Shown one piece after another: positions 35,055 through 47,103 of a stretch of 64,000 nt of DNA; positions within the stretch are counted from its first letter, which is position 1; each line of letters opens with the position of its first letter. The position numbers and the translations under genes were made by a program. The stretch is from Sympetrum striolatum (Eukaryota > Arthropoda > Insecta > Odonata > Libellulidae). Under the pieces are notes generated by a model. That model was not told the DNA's origin, made no database searches, and was given only the letters and a program-made list of their open reading frames with translations. The DNA lies in assembly GCA_947579665.1 (NCBI GenBank), contig OX388350.1, positions 91,903,152 to 91,967,151 on the forward strand, given 5' to 3'.

Positions 35055-36160
35055 CGAGTAAAATGTAGCTTGCATACTGCAAGCAGATCGGCAATACTAA
35101 TTTCATATCGGCATCATATCGGGACGGTCCTCAAAAGAAAAATAAAGGAATGAAATTTCTCTTAAAATTCGCTTAAATTTCATCGTCTTGCATCGAACCC
35201 GGGTCTTACTGGTGAACTTACTATGCAGCACAATAGAAATTCACCACCTCTAACTATCTGTGAAAATTCAAGCTGAAAGATGGGCTACAACTGCCTCAAA
35301 AGACGTTCTAATTTTCACGAATTTAAATGGATCTCTGGATTCGAACCAAGGACGATCTTGGAAATCTAAAAAATGTTTCTGAAAGTTATTTATAATCTCT
35401 AACTATATGCCGAATATCAAGTTTCTATATTATTGGAAAAGGTTTCAAAATAATTCCTAAAAATCGGATCAACTTCTGATTCCAGAGACACCTGGTGTCG
35501 AACCCAGGACATATTGTAAACTGTGAATGCACAGTTTGATTTGTTAAGACTTGCTCTTGTATCATGCAAAGTTTGAAGTCGATAGCATGCCGGGAAGCAC
35601 CTAAAATGTGTTTCTACAATCTCCATAAGAAATACATTGAGGAATGTAAATGGCCCTCTGGGATCGAACCAAGGACCATAAGGGAATATGTAAAATTTTA
35701 TTATTAAATATAATTATGATATCTAACGCCATGCCGAATTTCAAGTTTCTATGCAATCGGAAAAGGGTTCAAAAAAAATCTTAAAAATCGCCACAATGCA
35801 TTTTAAACGGCCGATTTTTGTCCCGACCTAGCATCGAACCAAGGATAATATTCGTAGATGTCTTTATGGTTTCCTTTTGATATGCGCGGCATCTAGCGAT
35901 CCCTCGAGTTTCAAGTCTCTCCTTTTCCGGGAAGTGCCTCAAATAAATTTTCGAAAATCCCCACCATGTAATCTTATGGGGAAAATCGCGACTTTTGGGC
36001 CTTCTGGAATCGAACCCATGACACCGAGGTTCAAAGTCGGCTTTTTCCTGGAGGTTACACGTTATGGCCAATATGTCGTAAAAAATTTCAAGGCATTGGC
36101 ACTTGTGGAACATGGTTAGAATTTTGATCCCCTATATATAACTTATGTATATATATATAT
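35055..36160 (-). mobile_element. B-box Helitron unit H21, six monomers
   Basis: Starts two bases (TA) after H20. The first 600 bases match H17 almost exactly, but the 5' half matches H13/H27, so the unit is a mosaic of two sources. Confidence 0.85.
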
Positions 36161-36165
36161 AGGTA

Positions 36166-37310
36166 CGAGTAAAATGTTGCTTGCATACTGCAAGCAGAAC
36201 GGCAATACTAATTTCATATCGGCATCATATCGGGACGGTCCTCAAAAGAAAAAAAAATGGATTTAATTTTTTCTTAAAATTCGCTGAAATTTCATCGTCT
36301 GGCATCGAACCCGGGTCTTACTGGTAAACCTACTATGAAACACAATAGTAGATCACCATCTCTAACTATGTGTGAAAATTCAAGCAGAAATATTGGCTAT
36401 AACTGCCTCAAAAGACGCTCTAATGTTCACGAATGTAAATGGCTCTCGGGACTCGAACCAAGTACGATCATGGAAATTTAAAAAATGTTTCTGAAAGTTA
36501 TTAATGATCTCAATCTATATGACGAATTTCAAGTTTCTATTTTATAAGGAAAGGTTTCAAAATAATTCCTAAAAAGCGGATCAACTTCTGATTTCAGAGA
36601 CACCTGGTGTCGAACCCAGGACGTAATGCAAGCTGTAAATGCACAGTTTGATTTGTAAAGACTTGCTCTTGTATCATGCAAAGTTTGAAGTCGATAGCAT
36701 GCCGGGAAGTACCTAAAATTTGTTTCCATTATCTCCATAAGAAATGCATTGAGAAATGTAAATGGCGCCCTGGGATCGAACCAAGGACCATCAGCGAATA
36801 TGTAAAATTTGATTATGAAATATATTTATAATTTCCAACTTCATGCCGAATTTCAAGTTTCCATGCCATCGGGAAGGGGTCCAAAAAAAATCATAAAAAT
36901 TGCCACAATACATTTTAAACGGCCGATTTTTGCCTCGACCTAGCATCGAACCCAGGATATTTTCCGTAAAACTCATTAATGTTTTCGATAGATCATGACC
37001 ATATATAAAGGCTCCTAGATTTTCGATTCTCTACCTATCCCGGAAGTATTTTTTAAAAATTCCCGAAAATCAAAGCAATGCATTTAAACGGGAAAAATCG
37101 AGACTTTGGGGCCCTCTGGAATCTAACCCATGACACTGAGAATCAAAATCGCAATTTTTCTGGCGGTTACACTCTATGGCCAATATGTCGTAAAAATTCA
37201 AGTCAATGACGCTTGTGGTTTGGCCTGTGAGTTTGTATCCTCTCTATATATATATATGAATATATATATGGATACATGAATGAATCCGGAGAAGCATCTA
37301 TATATCTATT
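36166..37310 (-). mobile_element. B-box Helitron unit H22, six monomers
   Basis: 3' hairpin and CTCG at the left, ggagaagc cap at the right. The sixth box is mutated to atctaaccc. Confidence 0.84.
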
Positions 37311-37311
37311 A

Positions 37312-38480
37312 CGAGTAAAATGTAGCTTGCATACTGCAAGCAGATCGACAACACTAATTTCATATCGGCATCATATACCGGGACGGACATCAAAAGAAAA
37401 AAAAAAATTCAAAATATTCGTAGAATTCGCTGCAATTTAATCACCTGGCAGCGAACCCCGGTCTTCCTGGTGTACTTACTATGCAGCAAAATAGAAAATT
37501 ACTATATCAAACTATGTGTGAAAATTCAAGCAAAACTATTAGGTGCAACTACCTCAAACGACGTCCTACTATTCACATACACTCCTTATTTGAGAAATTA
37601 TAATGTGCTCTGGCATCGAACCCAGGAACAGCATGGTCTTATCTATTTTTTTTCTTAAACAAAGTGTTAATATACATCTTCCATCTAAGCAAGAGCTCCC
37701 TTACATATCGATAAATGCATAAAAAAATTATGAAAAGATACCCCATAGTATTATATATGGGTGATATTTTTACTGCCCGGCATCGAACCCGGGTCTTTCA
37801 GGCAATACTTTCTATGCAGCACAAAAGAAAAACACCATCTCTAACCGCGTATGCAAATTCAAGCAGAAATATTGGTAACAACTGCCTCAAATGACGTCCT
37901 ACTTTTCCTTTATATTCCTTATGAGAGAAACGTTATTGTGCTCTGGCTTCGAACCCAGGAACAGTACGGTCTTATGAAAATTTTTTTCTAAAACTTATTC
38001 GTACCATACATCTTCCAGCCAAGCACGAACATCCTATCATTTCGATAAGTGCATCTAAAAAAATAATGAAAAACGGCTCCCATGTATTTTAAAGGGCAGA
38101 TCTTTGCATCGTCCTAGCATCGAACCCAGGATAACTTTTGTAAAAGTCATTGATGTTTTCGAAAGTCCAAGACCATAAATATAGGCACCTTGAGTTTTAC
38201 TTCTCTACCTATCCAGAAAGTATTTTTTTTTAATTCCCGAAAATCACGGCAATGCATTCAAACGGGAAAAATCGGGACTTTGGGGCCCTCTGGAATCGAA
38301 CCTATGACACTGAGAATCAAAGTCTCTTTTTTCCTGGGGGTTTCACGTTATGGCCAATATGTCATAAAAATTTCAGATCAATGACGCTTGTAGTTTAGGC
38401 TGTGAATTTGTATCCTATCTATCTATATAGGTATATATATGAATGAATCCGGAGAAGCATCTATATATAATAGATATATA
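37312..38480 (-). mobile_element. B-box Helitron unit H23, second subfamily
   Basis: Six monomers. 37312-38247 is repeated almost exactly, inverted, as H24 (38486-39409), with a spacer of about 240 bases. Confidence 0.86.
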
Positions 38481-38485
38481 TTTTC

Positions 38486-39409
38486 GGGAATTAAAAAAAA
38501 ATACTTTCCGGATAGGTAGAGAAGTAAAACTCAAGGTGCCTATATTTATGGTCTTGGACTTTCGAAAACATCAATGACTTTTACAAAAGTTATCCTGGGT
38601 TCGATGCTAGGACGATGCAAAGATCTGCCCTTTAAAATACATGGGAGCCGTTTTTCATTATTTTTTTAGATGCACTTATCGAAATGATAGGATGTTCGTG
38701 CTTGGCTGGAAGATGTATGGTACGAATAAGTTTTAGAAAAAAATTTTCATAAGACCGTACTGTTCCTGGGTTCGAAGCCAGAGCACAATAACGTTTCTCT
38801 CATAAGGAATATAAAGGAAAAGTAGGACGTCATTTGAGGCAGTTGTAACCAATATTTCTGCTTGAATTTGCATACGCGCTTAGAGATGGTGTTTTTCTTT
38901 TGTGCTACATAGAAAGTATTGCCTGAAAGACCCGGGTTCGATGCCGGGCGGTAAAAATATCACCAATATATAATACTATGGGGTATCTTTTCATAATTTT
39001 TTTATGCATTTATCGATATGTAAGGGAGCTCTTGCTTAGATGGAAGATGTATATTAACACTTTGTTTAAGAAAAAAAATAGATAAGACCATGCTGTTCCT
39101 GGGTTCGATGCCAGAGCACATTATAATTTCTCAAATAAGGAGTGTATGTGAATAGTAGGACGTCGTTTGAGGTAGTTGCACCTAATAGTTTTGCTTGAAT
39201 TTTCACACATAGTTTGATATGGTAATTTTCTATTTTGCTGCATAGTAAGTACACCAGGAAGACCGGGGTTCGCTGCCAGGTGATTAAATTGCAGCGAATT
39301 CTACGAATATTTTGAATTTTTTTTTTCTTTTGATGTCCGTCCCGATATGATGCCGATATGAAATTAGTGTTGTCGATCTGCTTGCAGTATGCAAGCTACA
39401 TTTTACTCG
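38486..39409 (+). mobile_element. B-box Helitron unit H24, 5'-truncated
   Basis: It begins inside the 5' monomer (tttcgggaatt) directly after (TA)n and ends with the hairpin and CTCG at 39409. It carries five boxes. It is the inverted partner of H23. Confidence 0.85.
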
Positions 39410-39420
39410 TAATAGATAGG

Positions 39421-39484
39421 TATATCCGGAGAAGCGTCTATATATAATAGATATCCGGAGAAGCGTCTATATATAATAGATATA
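39421..39484. repeat. tandem copies of the Helitron 5' cap
   Basis: Two direct copies of a roughly 30 bp sequence, atccggagaagcgtctatat followed by ataatagat, lie between H24 and H25. The sequence is the terminal part of the Helitron 5' end in reverse. Confidence 0.8.
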
Positions 39485-40683
39485 TATATACACTGGGGAT
39501 CAAAAGTCTAAGCGGCACTTCTCGGAAAGGTAGAGAGTTGAAATTCGAGGGATCGCTAGAAGACGTGGATATCCAACGAAAATGAAAAAGACATCGCCAA
39601 ACATGGTCCATGGTTCGATGCTAGGTCGGGGCAAAAATCGGCCGTTTAAAATGCATTGCGGTGATTTTGAAGATTTTTTTTGAATCCTTTCCCGATTACA
39701 TAGATACTTGAAACTCAGCACGTGGATATGTATTATGAATATGTTTCATAATCAAATATTACATATTTGCTGATGGTCCTTGGTTCGATCCCAGAGGGCC
39801 ATTTGCATTTCTCAATGCATTTCTTACGGAGATAACGGAAACAAAATTTAGGCACTTCCCGGCATGCTATCGACTTCAAACTTTGCATGTTAGTAGAACA
39901 AGTCCTTAGAAATCAAACTGGGCATTCATGGCTATCAATGTGTCCTGGGTTCGACACCAGGTGTCTCTGCAATCAGAAGTTGATCCAATTTTTAGGAATT
40001 ATTTTGAAACCTTTCCAAATAATATAGAAACTTGAAATTCAGCAAATAGATAGAGATCATAAATAACTTTCAGAAACATGTTTAAGATTTCCAAGATCGT
40101 CCTTGGTTCGAATCCAGAGAGCACTTTACATTCGTGAAAATTAGAACGTCTTTTGAGGCAGTTGTAGCCAATATTTCTGCTTGAATTTTTACACATAGTT
40201 AGAGATGGTGATTTTCTAATGTGCTGCATAGTATGTTTACCAGGAAGACCCGGGTTCGATGCCCCATTTCGATCCAATTTTTAGGAATTATTTTGAAACC
40301 TTTGCCAATAATATAGAAACTTGAAATTCGGCATATAGATAGAGAACATAAGTAACTTACAGAAACATGTTATAGATTTCAAGATCGTCCTTGGTTCGAA
40401 TCCAGAGAGCCATTTACTTTCGTGAAAAGTAGAACGTCGTTTGAGGTAGTTGCAGCAAATATTTCTGCTTGAATTTTCACACATAGTTAGAGATTTTGAT
40501 CTTCTATTGTAATGAATAGTATATTCACCAGCAGGACCCAGGTTCGATGCCCGACGATTAAATTGAAGCAAATTTTAAGAGAAATTTCAATCCTTTTTTT
40601 CTTTTGAGGACCGTCCCAATATTATTCCGATTTAAAATTATTGTTGTCGAACTGCTTGCAGAATGCAAGCTACATTTTACTCG
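39485..40683 (+). mobile_element. B-box Helitron unit H25 with internal duplication
   Basis: Five boxes up to 40262. The sequence then restarts with the monomer-3/2 region (40263 onward, nearly repeating 39985 onward) and ends with a mutated hairpin (GCTTGCAGAATGCAAGC) and CTCG. The 5' cap is absent. Confidence 0.8.
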
Positions 40684-40687
40684 TAAT

Positions 40688-41844
40688 AGATATAGATGCT
40701 TCTCCGGATTCATTCATATATATAGATAGGTATATAGATAGGTATATAGATAGGTATATAGATAGGTATATAGATAGATAGGATACAAATTCACAGCCTA
40801 AACCACAAGCGTGATTGAGTTCAAATTTTTACTGCGTATTGGCCATAAAAATTAACCGCCAGAAAAATTGTGATTTTGATCCTCAGTGTCATGGGTTCGA
40901 TTCCAGAGGGCCCCAAAGTCCCGATTTTTTCCGTTTAAATGCGTTGCTTAGATTTTCGGGAATTAAAAGAAAATACTTTCCGGGTAGGTAGAGGATCGAA
41001 ACTCTAGGAGCCTTTATATATGGTCATGATCTATCGAAAACATAAATGAGTTTTACGAAAAATAACCTGGGTTCGATGCTAGGTCAAGGCAAAAATCGGC
41101 CGTTTAAAATGCATTGTGGCGATTTTTAAGATTTGATTTCGACCCTTTCCCGATGGCATGGAAACTTGAAATTCGGCATGGAGTTGGAGATCATAAATAA
41201 CTTTCAGAAACATCTTTTAGATTTCTTCGAAGAATCGATCCCAGAGAGCCATTTACATTCCTCAATGCATTTCTTATGGAGATAATAGAATTAGGTTTTA
41301 GGCACTTCCCGGCATGATATCGATTTTCAACTTTGTATGTAACAAGATGAAGTCGTAATAAATCATACTGTGCATTCACAGCTACACATATTTCCTGGGT
41401 TAGACACCAGGCGTCTCTACAATCAGTAAAATATCCGATATTTAAGAATTAATTTGAACCCCTTTCCAATAATATCAAAACATTAAATTAGGCATATAGA
41501 TAGAGAGCATTGATCCATTTGAAAAACATGTTTTAGATTTCCTAGATCGTCCTTGGTTCGAATCCAGATAGGCATTTACATTATTGAAAAGTAGAACGTC
41601 GTTTGAGGCAGTTGGAGCCAATATTTCTGCTTGAATTTTCACACATAGTAAGAGATGGTATTTTTCTGTTGTGCTGCATAGTAGGTTTACCAAGAAGGCG
41701 TAGGTTCGATGCCAGACGATTAAATTGCAGCAAATTTTAAGAATATTTTCAATCCCGCTTTTTTCTTTTGAGGGCCGTTCCGATATGATGCCGACATGAA
41801 ATTAGTGTGCTCGATCTGCTTGCAGTATGCAAGCTACATTTTAC
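40688..41844 (+). mobile_element. B-box Helitron unit H26
   Basis: The 5' cap and GGATACAAATTCACAG region are followed by six monomers, several with mutated boxes. It ends at the hairpin plus CATTTTAC, where CTCG is missing because the sequence joins H27. Confidence 0.82.
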
Positions 41845-42839
41845 CAGGAAAAAGCCGACTTTGAACCTCGGTGTCATGGGTTCGATTCCAGAAGGCCCCA
41901 AAGTCGCGATTTTCCCCATAAGATTACATGGCGGGGATTTTCGAAAATTTATTTGAGGCACTTCCCGGAAAAGGAGAGAGTTGAAACTCGAGGGATCGCT
42001 AGATGCCCCCCATATCAAAAGAAAACCATAAATACATATACGAATATTATCCTAGGTTCGATGCTAGGACGGGGCAAAAATTGGCCGTTTAAAATGCATT
42101 GCGGCGATTTTTAAGATTTTTTTTGAACCCTTTTCCGATGGCATAGAAACTTGAAATACGGCATGGCGTTAGATATCATAATTATATTTCATAATCAAAT
42201 TTTACATATTCCCATATGGTGCTTGGTTCGATCCCAGAGGGCCATTTACATTCCTCAATGCATTTCTTATGGAGATTACGGAAACACATTTTAGGTGCTT
42301 CCCGATATTATATCTACTTGAAACTTTGCATAAGATAAGATCAAGTCATTACTAATCAAACTGTGAATTCACATCTACCAATGTTTCCTGGTTTCACCAC
42401 CAGGCGTCTCTACAATCAGTAAATTATCGGATTTTTAAGAATTTTTTGGAACCATTTCCCAATTATATAGAAACTTGAAATTCAGCATGCATATAGAAAT
42501 TATAGATACATTTCAGGAACATGTTCTAGATTCCCACGATCGTCCTTGGTTCGAATCCAGAGAGCCATTTACATTCGTGAAAAGTAGAACGTCGTTTGAG
42601 GCAGTTGTAGCAAATATTTCTGCTTGAATTTTCACACATAGTTAGATATAGTGATCTTCTATAATGCCGTTTAGTAAGTTCACCAGGAAGACCCGGGTTC
42701 GATGCAAGACGCTAAAATTGAAGCGAATTTTAAAAATATTTTCAATCCTTTTTTTTTTCTTTTGAGGACCGTCTTGATATGATGCCGAAATAAAATAATA
42801 TTACCGATCTGCTTGCAGTATGCAAGCTACATTGCACTC

Positions 42840-42840
<1 letters not shown>
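41845..42840 (+). mobile_element. B-box Helitron unit H27, 5'-truncated
   Basis: It starts inside the 5' monomer (caggaaaaagccgac) and has six boxes, the fourth one lost (ggtttcacc). It ends in the hairpin, TACATTGCA and CTCG at 42840, followed by (TA)n. Confidence 0.82.

Positions 42841-42897
<57 letters not shown>
42841..42897. repeat. (TA)n microsatellite
   Basis: About 57 bases of TA, directly at the CTCG end of H27. Confidence 0.97.
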
Positions 42898-42903
<6 letters not shown>

Positions 42904-43100
42904 TATGCAATATTTTATTAAAAAATTCATAGTTTACTTCATCCAGATAAACTATAGGACTAGACACTTCTATTATATCTCTGTTATTATGTGATCACCT
43001 TAATGATAATTTACAACTATTTGCATATTGCGCAATATTTTAAGATTCAAACCTTTTACATGCATAAGTGAAAATATTCAATGTGGGCTTTTTATAAATT
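42898..43100. other. AT-rich flank, no gene seen
   Basis: AT-rich, with no frame or motif recognised. Confidence 0.4.
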
Positions 43101-43109
43101 TAAATCATT

Positions 43110-44475
43110 ATCTGAATCTTCTGCATTCATCATTGTCTGAAGGCTTGTCTCTGCATCCAGGACCTCCTATCCCCTCCCATTCTCTTGAGTTCCATCCACT
43201 GCCATCCTCTGAATTCATCAATATATTTCTTCCTAGGTCTTCCCCTTCCTTCCTATCCCAGCACTTTTCCTTCTAACACTATCCCTACCATAGAGGAGAA
43301 GGTCCAAATATGGGCTAGCTTTTGATCTTTTAATGTAGCGGGCACACTTTTGGACATATGAGGAAATGTAAACATATGAGGAAATGTAATCTTTGACTAG
43401 TATTCTTCAATTGTGGAAAGTTTCAGAATTAAAAAAACAGTTTCTAAAAAAATTTTTTATTAAAAAAATTGCAAAAAGTCGCATTCTGAGGTCTAAATAT
43501 GGGCTACCCCTAATTGTTTAGAAAAATTTAATGACAACAGCAATGACTTGAAAATTCACTTACAAATAGTACAATATAAGCGTAAAATCGTAAATTCACT
43601 TACAAAAATCACATATATACACATCTCTCTCCCAACCAGCACATTCCGATTGGGACGTCCTTGTAAGCCAATATAACTAAAGTTATTATGTTCCTTTTGT
43701 TCATTAAATGGAATAATTATAATTAGTTAAATAAATAGTTGGTGCATTGTAATTAGGTACATCATTTCTAGGTTATTTGAAAATGGTTTGGGTCTGATCC
43801 ATGTATGGGCTACTCCAGAGAGGTAGCCCGTTTTTAGACCACACTCACTAGCCCATATTTAGACCAAACCACCTTTTGAAAAACCATCATGGCGGCCATT
43901 ATTGTTATGAAGTAGAAGGATGAATGAGGCATTGAAACTGTTCGCCAACTCAACGTTAAAACAGCCCTGCTGCCAAATAACATTTACAGCCATCTGGCTA
44001 ATGGTGAAAAACAATATTGTACATACCTGCTGAAAGTTTGACGATGGAAAAACACGACAATCGAAGATTTTTTACGCACAGCTTTTGAACGCGTTTGGGC
44101 ACCAACTGCTCGTCGCTCTTCAACCGGACCTAGGGGACTAGTTTCACGCCATTTCTGATAGAGTGCGAAACCCTCCGGCTTTACAACAGAGACTAGCCCG
44201 TTTTTAGACCCTAGCCTGTATTTGGACCTTCTCCTTTACTGTTATGTCTCAGTACATGACCCAAAAATTTTACTTTCCTTTTTCCATTACGTATATAAAT
44301 TCCCTCTTTTCCTTCACTCCTTTTAAAACTTCAATGTTCGTTTTCATTTCCATCAAACTGATTTTTAACATTCTTCTCCATGTCCACATTTCTGCAGCTT
44401 CCAGAAGGGCTCTCTCAATCTTCCCTAAAGCCCAACATTCGCTTCCATAGAGCAATGCGCTCCAATGCAAGGCTT
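43110..44475 (-). pseudogene. LINE reverse-transcriptase C-terminal fragment, split
   Basis: Minus-strand reading of 44475-44239 gives the post-RT region of an endonuclease/RT-type LINE: LLYGSECWALGK, then AAEMWTWRRMLKIS and finally a GHVLRH segment. The frame is interrupted by the N1 element at 44236-43293 and continues at 43290-43110 with KGRPRKKYIDEF and a DRRSWMQRQ ending, as in this family. There is one in-frame stop in the second part. Removing N1 and one TA restores the frame across the site. The catalytic RT domain is not present. The clade was not determined, but RTE- or CR1-like groups carry this tail. Confidence 0.78.
43293..44236. mobile_element. N1: 944 bp non-autonomous TIR element, TA duplication
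   Basis: Terminal repeats of about 26 bp, read inwards, are GAGGAGAAGGTCCAAATATG at the left and AAGGAGAAGGTCCAAATACA at the right, flanked by TA (43291-43292 and 44237-44238). The terminal motif GGTCTAAATATGGGCTA recurs inside. No transposase frame is present. A Tc1/mariner-like relation is inferred from the TA duplication only. Confidence 0.85.
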
Positions 44476-44971
44476 TTACAAATTCTTATCTCTAAATCTA
44501 TATGTTCACATGTTTAAAGATTTCTTTTGCCTTGAAAAACTTGTTTTGTAAGGGCAATGTATGACAATGATGACAAAAAAGTGTGGATTTCGGGGCCCGC
44601 AAGCTAATAAAACGCTCGTTTCTCTAAGAGTTTTAAACTTACAGAACATTATATACAGGCATCTTAAAGCTCTTAAAATAATTTTATTCTTGTATGTGAT
44701 CTTATTCAGTTCTAAATAGTCCTTGTCGATTATTAGGCAAAGTATAAAATATTCTGTGCTGCTCGCCTCCGAGAGAAATGCTCGAATCCGTTCACATTTC
44801 CAGCTGTTTAGATTTAGTAAAGAGAAAATTCTTTAGTTTTCCGTAAGGGATGACTCAACACCACACAAATAAAATAAGTTAGGTAGAAAAGGGATTCAGG
44901 AAATATTTTAGCAGACATTTTGGATTTTTTTGGCTATGTTCAAGAGTAAGTTTAATAACCATATATATATA
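44476..44971. other. AT-rich sequence, no gene seen
   Basis: No frame, repeat or motif recognised. It ends in TATATATATA at the next Helitron unit. Confidence 0.4.
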
Positions 44972-46938
44972 CGAGTAAAAGTTGCTTGCATACTGCAAGC
45001 ATATGAAATGTATTTATAATCTTTATTCGCATGCCAAGTTTCGAGTTTCAATGTTATCGGGAAGGGGTTAAAAAAAATCTTAAAAATCGTAGCAATTTCT
45101 AATCTTTGTAGACGCCTGGTGTCGAACCCAGGACCTATTGGCAGATGCGAATAGACATTATAACTTTTTGGGACTTGATTTTATTTAATGCAAAGTTTTG
45201 AAGACCATATCATACCGGGAAGGTCCTGAAATAAGACTCCATTATCTCCATCTGAAATGCATACGGCAATGTAAATGGCTCTCTGGGATCGAACCAAGGA
45301 CGATCAAGGAAATCTAAAACATTTTCGAAATGTATCTGTGATCTTTATTTACATGCCAAGTTTAAAGTTTCTATATTATCGGGAAGAGGTTCAAACAAAT
45401 TCTTAAAAATCGTAACAGTTACTGATTTTAGAGACGCCTGGTGTCGAACCCAGAACATATTGGCATCTGTGAATGCACAGTATGACTTCTTAAGACTTGA
45501 TTTCATTTCATGCAAAGTTTCAAGTCAATATCATGCCGGGAAGTAACTAAAATTTGTTTCCGTTATCTCCATAAAAAATGCATTGAGGAATGTAAATGGC
45601 TCTCTGGAATCGAACCAAGGATGATCAGCGGAACGTTCAGCAACGTACAGCTAACAGCAAAGTTGTTGTTGCAAAAACAGTTGTTTATTTCCTTATGTTT
45701 AGTTACCTATGAAGTTCCTCAAAGTTAAAGCTCATCCGATTGATTTAAATAAGGAATATTTTTTTCTAGATTACTGTATCCCGTTACTCTCATGACTCCT
45801 ATAGACTGTGTATTCCATGACTTTGTAAAATTAAATTATCCTTATAACAACACCGTAGAAAATTTACACAATTAGCTTCGACGCTTACTAGCACCATCTT
45901 CAACATTTACATAAATACGCGATCCTCCATATGGCGTGTGCCTGGAAAAAGAAGAAAGAATAAGAGGGAAAAAAAGTGTTACCTGTAGGTGAAAGGGTAG
46001 AATTCCTGGAAAACTGTTAAACAGGACAAAACGAAATAGGTGGGGGAGAAGGGCAAGATTTCCTTTCGTTGCCAAAGGGGAATGGAAAGGAAAAACTTTC
46101 TCGTTGGGAGAAGAGGATTTGAGTTGCAATTTGCTTGATTCATTTTGATGTTATCTAAAATAATATGTCCGCTAGCCTTCTCTGATATATGTATAATTTT
46201 TAGCTCGCAATTAGAAGAATGACTCGAAGAATTAAATCTCTCATAAAGTAAGACTGCAGAGCATCAGATTTGATATTTTGTATGTCCTTCAGCCTATAAC
46301 TTACGAGATCTCACTGTTTATCTGATGTGAATTGAATGAAAATAATCATAAATCACTTGATGAAACCACTGTCCTAAAAATTGGATCCATGGATCCCTTA
46401 TCGTTTCAAAGTAATGGCTTCCAGTAAATACTGTAGTAACTGGCCAGCGGTAGACGTCCTTTTGGTAAAATTCGCGAAATATTATTTCTCAAAAGTTACT
46501 CCTCTCGTTTTTTTAGCTATTTACTGATCCAACAATCAACTCCGAAGTGTGTTAGAATTTATTTCGAAGTTCTCAGTAATTTAAGAAGACCATCTTTTAT
46601 TTTATCAGTTATGAAAAATGATAAGAGCGCTATCCGTAGGATTGTCACTTTTGCATGACAATGGGTTAATCGACCTCTAACCAAATTTAAGACTAATATA
46701 GCTACGGGTATTACTTATTAGTACTCGACGCAGGATGAGCAAGTTATTGCGTGTGTGTTACAGTAATGACGATTATAATTGTGTTTAAATACGTATTTAA
46801 ATGACATCCTAATTTTGTATTTTATAAACGAGGTGAGATCGACTAGCAAATTTTATAAGTGAATCAAGATGAGTTGAACGTTTTGGCTATCATCAACACT
46901 GAGAGAAAAAATGTATTCACTTGCTTTAGGTGGTTTTT

Positions 46939-47064
46939 ACTTTCTCCATATACTAAGTATAGAGAAAGTATTGTTTTCATGAAAAAAATCGACTTCGAGA
47001 TTTCAACGGAAATACATGTTTTGGGGTCCCTAGAACACGTTTTGACCATTTTCGGAATGATGTC

Positions 47065-47103
<39 letters not shown>

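Noticed and set aside
5109..42018. Many 60-110 codon frames in the array with recurring peptides such as GIEPMTPRFKV and GFEPRTILEI
   Set aside because: They are the B-box core and neighbouring bases read in one frame, appear on either strand and break in most copies. No codon-level signal.
4304..42840. tRNA genes or tRNA-derived SINEs suggested by GGTTCGANNCC
   Set aside because: Only the T-loop-like core is present. No A-box, anticodon arm or acceptor stem surrounds it in any monomer, and the T-stem pairing is incomplete in most.
4304..42840. CRISPR array or conventional satellite DNA
   Set aside because: Repeats are 150-176 bp, diverged and ordered, with no short identical repeats and unique spacers. 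Units have Helitron ends and one has a proven empty site.
47056..47102. Cysteine/valine-rich peptide frames across (GT)n
   Set aside because: Microsatellite translation.
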